This document shows positions 1 through 7,052 of a DNA stretch of 7,052 nt, one piece after another (position 1 is the stretch's first letter; the number at the start of each line of letters is the position of its first letter). The stretch covers positions 1 to 7,052 of the forward strand of contig JANXWI010000443.1 in NCBI GenBank assembly GCA_025351205.1, in the 5' to 3' direction. A program made the translations under genes and the position numbers. Origin of the DNA: Deinococcus sp. GTDB taxonomy: Bacteria > Deinococcota > Deinococci > Deinococcales > Deinococcaceae. The notes beneath the pieces were generated by a model. That model was not told the DNA's origin. It ran no database searches and worked only from the letters and a program-made list of their open reading frames with translations.

Positions 1-665
1 GCCAGGGCGTCGCCGGGCCGGTTGCTCAGCGCGGCCTCGGCGTTGGCCAGTGCCCCGGTCCACATGGCCCGGGTCTGGTCGGCATTGATGCCCTGCACAC
101 TGTCCAGCCGCGCCCGCCGTTCGCCCGGATACACCACCAGAAAGGTGCCGTGGTAGCCGCGCCACAGCCGCGCGAAGTCGTCGTAATCCATGCGGACCTT
201 GGGGCCGTAGTAGCTGTCCAGGGCGCTGAACTGCCGCGCCGCGTCGTCGTAGCCGGTCAGCAGGCGGTAGTGGCCCATGCCGCCCTCCTCGCTCGTTACG
301 AACCACGTCTCGACGATCACCGGAAAGCCTGCCGCCAGCAGCCGCTTCATCAGCGGCAGGTCGCCGTTCACGCCGCTGTACACCCCGTACCCCTGGCTGC
401 GGGCGTACCCGGCCAGCTCACCCGGCCCCACGTTCTTGTCGCTTCTGGTGGGTTTGAGTTTCGGTGCAATCGTGTACTGGTTCTGCGTGCCGCCCCAGCG
501 GCTCATCGCCATGCCTATCGTGACCGGCCCGCAGTTGTTGAGCCGCTGGTATTCGTGCCGGATGCCGGTGATGGGGGTCACGGCGGCAGGCAGGGAAGGA
601 CCGGGCAGCGCAGCCAGAGCCTGACCCCCGGCGCACAGGAGCAGAAGGGTCAGCGCGCGTCTCAT
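1..665 (-). CDS. Secreted C39-like cysteine peptidase, 3' end cut by the window edge
   Basis: This is the first part of a peptidase of the C39-like (Peptidase_C39_2) type and has no stop in the window. Numbered from the upstream ATG at 677, residues 5-22 form a signal peptide (MRRAL, a Leu-rich core, then ALA as a likely cleavage site). The papain-like fold residues are visible: Q44 (oxyanion Gln) and C49 in QRLNNCGP, H136 in GHYRLLTGYDD, and D154 in ALDSYYG. The tail, ANAEAALSNRPGD, resembles the start of a TPR-like helical region, but it is cut off. The protein is probably exported and cleaves peptides; its substrate is unknown. The start is uncertain: a strong GGAGG (679-683) lies 1 nt before ATG 677 and 13 nt before ATG 665. 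I chose 665 because 1 nt is too close for ribosome binding. The Cys in LLLLCAGG is not a lipobox, because -1 is Leu. The gene is divergent from the small gene at 817, and its first 141 nt (525-665) are repeated at 1173-1373. Confidence 0.85.
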   Translation of the reverse strand, partial: MRRALTLLLLCAGGQALAALPGPSLPAAVTPITGIRHEYQRLNNCGPVTIGMAMSRWGGTQNQYTIAPKLKPTRSDKNVGPGELAGYARSQGYGVYSGVNGDLPLMKRLLAAGFPVIVETWFVTSEEGGMGHYRLLTGYDDAARQFSALDSYYGPKVRMDYDDFARLWRGYHGTFLVVYPGERRARLDSVQGINADQTRAMWTGALANAEAALSNRPGDAL

Positions 666-1172
666 ACGTCCAGTCATACCTCCAGATTCTGGCGCGGATG
701 CGTGAGGGCGCGGCGAGTCGAGCAGGTGAGGGCGAACCCCTTCCAGCCCGTGAACTCGAAAGGTTTGTCCGCCGACTTCCCATTCCGGGCCGTGGTCAGC
801 CTGTCAGAGTGGGGGCATGACCCAGCCAGAACTGAGCATGACCGATTTCGAGCAGCGCGCCCAACAGGCCATCGCGGATTTCGACGTGGCTGAAGGGCTG
901 GAGTTGAATGTCAAGGTCCATGAGGGCGACACGGGGTACCTGGAACTCTCCGGCCACGCCAGGGGTCCAGACGGTGAGCAGGGGTTCGCCTACCGCGCTG
1001 CCCACGCCGACCTAGACGCCCACGGCGACTCCTGGTTTCTGCGCCGGGCGATGCGGAGCCTGAACGATCAGTTTGTGGCCGGGCACCTGCTGCTGGCAGA
1101 GGACGAAGCGCCCCATCAGGTGCTGCGCCCGCCGTCCGAGTACCGCCTGCCGGAAGCCGACCCCGAGGTGAG
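525..1172. repeat. Tandem segmental duplication, unit 1 (648 bp)
   Basis: This is the left copy of a large direct repeat. It contains the peptidase 5' end (signal peptide to catalytic Cys), the divergent intergenic region (666-816) and the first 119 codons of the small acidic gene, ending at the junction. It starts with the 11-bp word cggcccgcagt (525-535), which recurs at 1173 and 1882. From the small-gene ATG to the end of the shared word I count about 16 differences in 366 nt, so the two copies are clearly homologous but not identical. I see no transposase, terminal inverted repeat or target-site duplication, so a recombination or replication-slippage origin is more likely than an insertion sequence. 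Confidence 0.93.
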
Positions 1173-1332
1173 CGGCCCGCAGTTGTTGAGCCGCTGGTAT
1201 TCGTGCCGGATGCCGGTGATGGGGGCCACGGCCCTGGGCAGGGAAGGGCTGGGCAGAACAGGACTGGACGGAGCAGGACTGGACGGAGCAGGACTGGACA
1301 GAGCAGGACTGGACAGAGCAGCCAGAGCCTGA
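817..1332 (+). CDS. Small acidic protein of unknown function, duplicated chimeric copy with a foreign C-terminus
   Basis: The first 122 residues match the intact gene at 1526 with only 8 amino-acid differences (for example S7/T, T9/N, E54/V, Y59/N, R60/C). After the shared VSGPQ the frame crosses the duplication junction (1173-1183). The normal last 12 residues (SEDTLASLDSDS) are replaced by 49 residues read from the antisense strand of the copied peptidase 5' end. That tail includes a GLDGA/GLDRA repeat encoded by the 15-bp repeat at 1261-1320, and the stop is TGA at 1330-1332. The shared part is acidic, with no signal peptide or membrane segment, so it is probably cytosolic. I do not recognise the family. 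The start has a purine-rich GAGTGGGGGC directly upstream. The copied coding region is intact, but whether the chimeric protein is made or stable is unknown. Confidence 0.6.
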   Translation: MTQPELSMTDFEQRAQQAIADFDVAEGLELNVKVHEGDTGYLELSGHARGPDGEQGFAYRAAHADLDAHGDSWFLRRAMRSLNDQFVAGHLLLAEDEAPHQVLRPPSEYRLPEADPEVSGPQLLSRWYSCRMPVMGATALGREGLGRTGLDGAGLDGAGLDRAGLDRAARA

Positions 1333-1385
1333 CTCCCGGCGCACAGGAGCAGAAAGGTCAGCGCACGTTTCATACGTCCAGTCAT
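1173..1385 (-). pseudogene. Truncated 5' copy of the C39-like peptidase gene
   Basis: This copy begins MTGRMKRALTFLLLCAGSQALA, then a Ser/Pro-rich insert made by the 15-bp repeat, then ITGIRHEYQRLNNCGP, matching the intact peptidase. It stops being homologous immediately after the catalytic Cys. Beyond the junction the frame runs antisense into the small gene and ends at 1116 (LTSGSASGRRYSDGG and a few more residues), giving an 89-residue frame. It lacks the catalytic His and Asp and the rest of the fold, so it cannot be a peptidase. The GGAGG found upstream of the intact gene is changed here (cattacgttcag on the plus strand), so translation is probably weak. If it is translated at all, the product would be a short exported peptide. 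Confidence 0.85.
1261..1320. repeat. 15-bp tandem repeat, 4 copies (ggactggacRgagca)
   Basis: There are four contiguous units: 1261-1275 and 1276-1290 read ggactggacggagca, and 1291-1305 and 1306-1320 read ggactggacagagca. The array is absent from the equivalent place in unit 1 (near 611), so it expanded after the duplication or was lost from unit 1. The period is a multiple of three. The array is therefore in frame both in the chimeric gene on the plus strand (GLDGA/GLDRA) and in the peptidase remnant on the minus strand (a Ser/Ser/Pro-rich spacer just after the signal peptide). Its two-and-two variant pattern suggests stepwise duplication. Confidence 0.97.
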
Positions 1386-1525
1386 TACGTTCAGATTCTG
1401 GCGCGTATGCGTGAGGGCGTGGCGAGTCGAGCAGGCGAGGGCGAACCTCTTCCAGCCCGTAAACTCGAAAGGTTTGCCTGCCGGTTTCCCATTCCTGGCA
1501 GCGGACGGCCTGTCAGAGTGGAAGC

Positions 1526-1930
1526 ATGACCCAGCCAGAACTGACCATGAACGATTTCGAGCAGCGCGCCCAACAGGCCATCGCGGATTTCGACGTGGCT
1601 GAAGGGCTGGAGTTGAATGTCAAGGTCCATGAGGGCGACACGGGGTACCTGGAACTCTCCGGTCATGCCAGGGGTCCAGACGGCGTACAGGGGTTCGCCA
1701 ACTGCGCTGCCCACGCCGACCTAGACGCCCACGGCGACTCCTGGTTTCTGCGCCGGGCCATGCGGAGCCTGAACGATCAGTTCCTGGCCGGGCGCCTGCC
1801 GCTGGCAGAGGACGAAGCGCCCCATCAGGTGCTGCGCCCGCCGTCCGAGTACCGCCTGCCCGAAGCCGACCCGGAGGTGAGCGGCCCGCAGTCCGAAGAC
1901 ACGCTGGCGTCGCTGGATTCGGACTCTTGA
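1526..1930 (+). CDS. Small acidic protein of unknown function, intact copy (134 aa)
   Basis: This is the full-length version of the duplicated small gene, ending in SEDTLASLDSDS and TGA. It is acidic (roughly two dozen Asp/Glu against about ten Lys/Arg) and has no signal peptide or hydrophobic segment, so it is probably cytosolic. Visible features are an N-terminal stretch likely to be helical (DFEQRAQQAIADFDVAEG), a middle part that could be beta-strand (LELNVKVHEGDTGYLELSG), an SWFLRRAMRSLNDQF helix, and a Pro/Glu-rich acidic tail. I do not recognise the family and assign no function. A weak GTGGAAGC precedes the ATG. In the pre-duplication arrangement it was divergent from the secreted C39-like peptidase; a functional link is possible but not shown. 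Its stop lies 6 bp from the stop of the convergent metF. Confidence 0.75.
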   Translation: MTQPELTMNDFEQRAQQAIADFDVAEGLELNVKVHEGDTGYLELSGHARGPDGVQGFANCAAHADLDAHGDSWFLRRAMRSLNDQFLAGRLPLAEDEAPHQVLRPPSEYRLPEADPEVSGPQSEDTLASLDSDS

Positions 1931-1936
1931 CCGGCG

Positions 1937-2741
1937 CTACAGCACGCCGCCCAGATACTCGCTGACACTGGCGCGCACCGGCATGAAGTAGGCGTGGCTG
2001 CCCGTCTGCCGCGCGAAGGCCAGCAGCTCGGCGGCGAACTGCCGCTGCCAGGCAAGCGTCGGCTCGAAGCTGCGCGGAAACACCGCCTTGTTGCGGTTTC
2101 TCCAGTAGCTGAACGATGCCTCGGTGGTGATGGTGGTGGCCCCCCAGAACACCTGACATCCGGGCAGCAGTTCGGCCCACAGCTCGACCATGCGCAGGTC
2201 GAAGAAGGGCTGGGTGAACACGCCCACCGCGCCCGCCTCCAGCTTGGCCACCACGTAGTCGCGCTCGCGGGCGAAGTTCTGGCGGTAGGGGTCCAGGCCC
2301 GCCCAGACGCTGACGTGCGGCAGCTCGCGCCGGAACTTGCGGATGATCTCCAGGCTGGTGACCGGATAGGTGCGGTGCGACATGTCGGCGGGAGCGTCAC
2401 CCTCGATCACCAGCACCTCGCGTATGCCTGCGGCTTCCAGCTCGCCCGCCATCGGCAGCGGCAGCATCGGGTTGATGTCGATAGCCCGGATGTGTGCGAT
2501 GGTGCTGGGGACCACCTGCCGGGCGAGCGCGCATCCCTGCCAGCTGCGCATGGAGTAGCGCAGCAGGTCGGGAATGTTGACGGTCTGCACGCTGCCCAGC
2601 GAGCGCACCTCCTCCAGCTCGGCGCGCAGGCCACTGCGGCTGCGCGCCACCAGCTCCACGGCGATGCGGGTGGCAACGGGAGCGGCCTGTAAGGGCTGAG
2701 TGTCGCTGTCTGCACCGGGCAGGTTGACGGACAGCGTGGTT

Positions 2742-2752
<11 letters not shown>
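1937..2752 (-). CDS. metF: Methylenetetrahydrofolate reductase, short divergent MetF-like form
   Basis: Predicted to reduce 5,10-methylene-THF to 5-methyl-THF in the cytosol with a flavin cofactor, supplying the methyl donor for the adjacent MetH. At 271 aa it is somewhat shorter than the E. coli enzyme (296 aa). Family signs are VLVIEGDAP (D119, matching the ALRGD region), then KLEAGAVGVFTQPFFDL (residues 170-186, matching the AGAdfiiTQ.fFD motif, with Q181). The usual N-terminal SFEFFPP is not present; E33 in IAVELVARS may be the catalytic Glu. The usual C-terminal GImPI-type segment is also not obvious (VFWGATTITTEASFSYW instead). The start is GTG at 2752-2750, overlapping the metH stop (2742-2744) by 11 nt, which implies one transcript and translational coupling. 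The stop is TAG at 1937-1939. The call rests on the TQPFFD region and the metH context; a related TIM-barrel reductase is the alternative. Confidence 0.8.
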
Positions 2753-6593
<3,841 letters not shown>

Positions 6594-6598
6594 ATGTG

Positions 6599-6603
6599 CC
6601 TCT
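6599..6603 (-). promoter_or_regulatory. Ribosome binding site of metH
   Basis: AGAGG on the minus strand, with 5 nt to the ATG at 6593. It fixes the metH start upstream of the heptad repeats rather than at an internal codon. Confidence 0.75.
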
Positions 6604-6799
6604 GCAAAACGCGGGTTGGAAGTGGGCGCTCTGAACCGGTCAGGTGAGACGACCAGATGGGCCGATCAAAGCCGGGTCAGTGCCGGGTTCCGCGTTTCAG
6701 TCCCGTACAGGCCGAGAGGTCATCGTTGACGCCCGCAGGGTAACCATCTGAAAAACTGCTCAGCTTCCGCGCCGCGATGGGGGCCGGAGGGTCTTGCCT

Positions 6800-6824
6800 G
6801 CCCCGGCGACCTGCACACCGGGGC
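6800..6824 (-). other. Hairpin, 7-bp GC stem
   Basis: In the metH sense GCCCCGG pairs perfectly with CCGGGGC across an 11-nt loop. No U run follows directly, so it is not a classical intrinsic terminator. Confidence 0.6.
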
Positions 6825-6842
6825 GTGGACACGTGCATTGTA

Positions 6843-6858
6843 GCGCCCGGGCGCCCGG
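6843..6858. other. Two overlapping 12-bp perfect palindromes
   Basis: gcgcccgggcgc (6843-6854) and ccgggcgcccgg (6847-6858) are each perfect palindromes and overlap by 8 bp. They could be a folded element in the metH leader or a protein site, or just a by-product of very high GC. Confidence 0.55.
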
Positions 6859-6883
6859 CACCGGCAGACGCCCTACACAATTC

Positions 6884-6902
6884 CGGGTCCGTACGGCACC
6901 CG
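6884..6902 (-). other. Hairpin with GUAC tetraloop and one bulge
   Basis: CGGGTGCCGTACGGACCCG folds as a 7-bp stem (CGGGU, a bulged G, then CC pairing with GG and ACCCG) closed by GUAC. It is the first strong fold downstream of the AT-rich island in the metH direction. Confidence 0.55.
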
Positions 6903-6931
6903 TTCTCTCCCAATGTGTGGCTGGCCTACTG

Positions 6932-6960
6932 TTGAAATGAGATTCCATGAGTTTTAACTT
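6932..6960 (+). promoter_or_regulatory. Possible rightward promoter (TTGAAA, 17 bp, TAACTT)
   Basis: TTGAAA (6932-6937) matches the -35 consensus at 5 of 6 positions. It is followed after 17 bp by TAACTT (6955-6960), a weak -10 match (3 of 6). It lies in a 60-70 bp AT-rich island that stands out from the GC-rich surroundings. It would serve a gene beyond the right edge. No equally good pair was found for metH on the other strand, although the island is also the most likely place for the metH promoter. Confidence 0.3.
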
Positions 6961-6975
6961 CATAAACTTAATGAA
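6959..6975. promoter_or_regulatory. 17-bp near-perfect palindrome, candidate operator
   Basis: ttcataaacttaatgaa reads almost the same on the other strand (ttcattaagtttatgaa), with one mismatched pair around a central base. It overlaps the end of the candidate rightward -10 and lies in the AT-rich island. The size suits a dimeric helix-turn-helix repressor. It differs from the Deinococcus radiation/desiccation motif (TTATGTCATTGACATAA), so it is not that element. Confidence 0.45.
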
Positions 6976-7052
6976 CGCGTAAAAATGGGGGGGGTCGTTC
7001 TGGCCGCTGCGCCTGATCACCGTGTGAATTTTCATGCAAAACCGCAGTGCGT

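Larger units (their letters stand above)
1173..1881. repeat. Tandem segmental duplication, unit 2 (709 bp)
   Basis: This is the right copy of the direct repeat at 525-1172. It is 61 bp longer. Sixty of these are the four 15-bp repeats at 1261-1320, and one is an inserted base just upstream of the copied peptidase start (gtcattacg against gtcatacc). It ends where the 11-bp word cggcccgcagt (1882-1892) continues into the true 3' end of the small gene. The internal order is the same as in unit 1: peptidase 5' end (minus), intergenic region (1386-1525), small gene (plus). Confidence 0.93.
6594..6930 (-). other. Non-coding metH upstream region, possible structured mRNA leader
   Basis: No convincing gene lies here; the open frames look like random GC-rich sequence with no good ribosome binding site. 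In the metH sense it holds three strong hairpins (listed separately), then a U5 run at 6751-6755, then about 150 nt to the start codon. Complementary segments compete: CCAUC (6776-6780) can pair with GAUGG (6744-6748), while the overlapping CAGAUGG (6744-6750) can instead pair with CCAUCUG (6654-6660). This could be a regulatory leader responding to methionine-cycle metabolites or cobalamin. However, I do not see the B12 box, the SAM-I core or another consensus I know, and short pairings of this size also arise by chance. No transcription start is known, so part of the region may be upstream of the transcript. Confidence 0.4.

Noticed and set aside
600..665. Lipoprotein signal in the peptidase N-terminus (LLLLCAGG)
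   Set aside because: The residue before Cys is Leu rather than Gly/Ala/Ser, and an ALA site for ordinary signal peptidase follows.
150..893. 247-codon plus-strand frame
   Set aside because: Antisense to the C39-like peptidase, which has a signal peptide and the Cys/His/Asp motifs, and it overlaps the small gene in another frame.
525..1892. Insertion sequence or other mobile element as the cause of the repeat
   Set aside because: No transposase, no terminal inverted repeats and no target-site duplication. The 11-bp word at the edges fits microhomology-mediated duplication.
1620..2180. 186-codon minus-strand frame
   Set aside because: Overlaps the 3' part of metF out of frame and the small gene antisense; rich in Arg, Gly and Ala with no motif.
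6594..6930. Cobalamin or SAM riboswitch before metH
   Set aside because: A stretch with CCGGTGCCGGG and GGCAGGCAAGACC faintly recalls a B12 element, but the GCCACTG core and the AGNCAGGAGACC-like box are missing, and no SAM-I or SAH core is seen. Only an unspecified structured leader is proposed.
6677..7035. Minus-strand frames of 78 and 91 codons upstream of metH
   Set aside because: No ribosome binding site, random-looking composition, and they run through the hairpins. Neither looks like a leader peptide rich in Met.
6985..7052. Possible start of a rightward gene (ATG then GGG GGG GTC) running off the edge
   Set aside because: No Shine-Dalgarno sequence upstream and only about 22 codons visible, so it cannot be supported.

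Overview
The window is about 7 kb of GC-rich bacterial DNA. The gene content and style suggest a Deinococcus-like organism: high GC, GTG/ATG starts, a cobalamin-dependent metH directly overlapped by a short metF, and a secreted C39-like peptidase. This genus call is an inference from general familiarity and was not checked by any search.

Left part (1-1930). A secreted C39-like cysteine peptidase gene runs leftward off the edge. It is divergent from a gene for a small acidic protein of unknown function. A segment spanning the 5' end of the peptidase gene, the divergent intergenic region and nearly all of the small gene has been tandemly duplicated (unit 1 at 525-1172, unit 2 at 1173-1881). An 11-bp microhomology (cggcccgcagt) sits at 525-535, at the central junction 1173-1183 and at the distal end 1882-1892. 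The result is an intact left peptidase gene and an intact right small gene (1526-1930). Between them lie two rearranged products: a chimeric small gene whose last 49 residues come from the antisense strand of the peptidase 5' end (817-1332), and a peptidase remnant that ends just after the catalytic cysteine (1173-1385). Unit 2 also carries a 15-bp repeat in four copies.

Middle (1937-6593). A leftward two-gene methionine operon: metH, a full-length cobalamin-dependent methionine synthase of 1283 aa, then a divergent MetF-like methylenetetrahydrofolate reductase of 271 aa whose GTG start overlaps the metH stop by 11 nt. MetF would make 5-methyl-THF, which MetH uses to methylate homocysteine. 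metH carries two short in-gene repeats: 21 bp x 3 at its 5' end and 7 bp x 4 in a poorly conserved part of the activation domain. The metF stop lies 6 bp from the stop of the convergent small gene.

Right part (6594-7052). No convincing gene. In the metH (minus) sense this is a long upstream region with several strong GC hairpins, a U5 tract and mutually exclusive short complementary segments. Upstream of that is an AT-rich island with a near-perfect 17-bp palindrome. I recognise no known riboswitch consensus here, although a methionine-synthase leader is a natural place for one.
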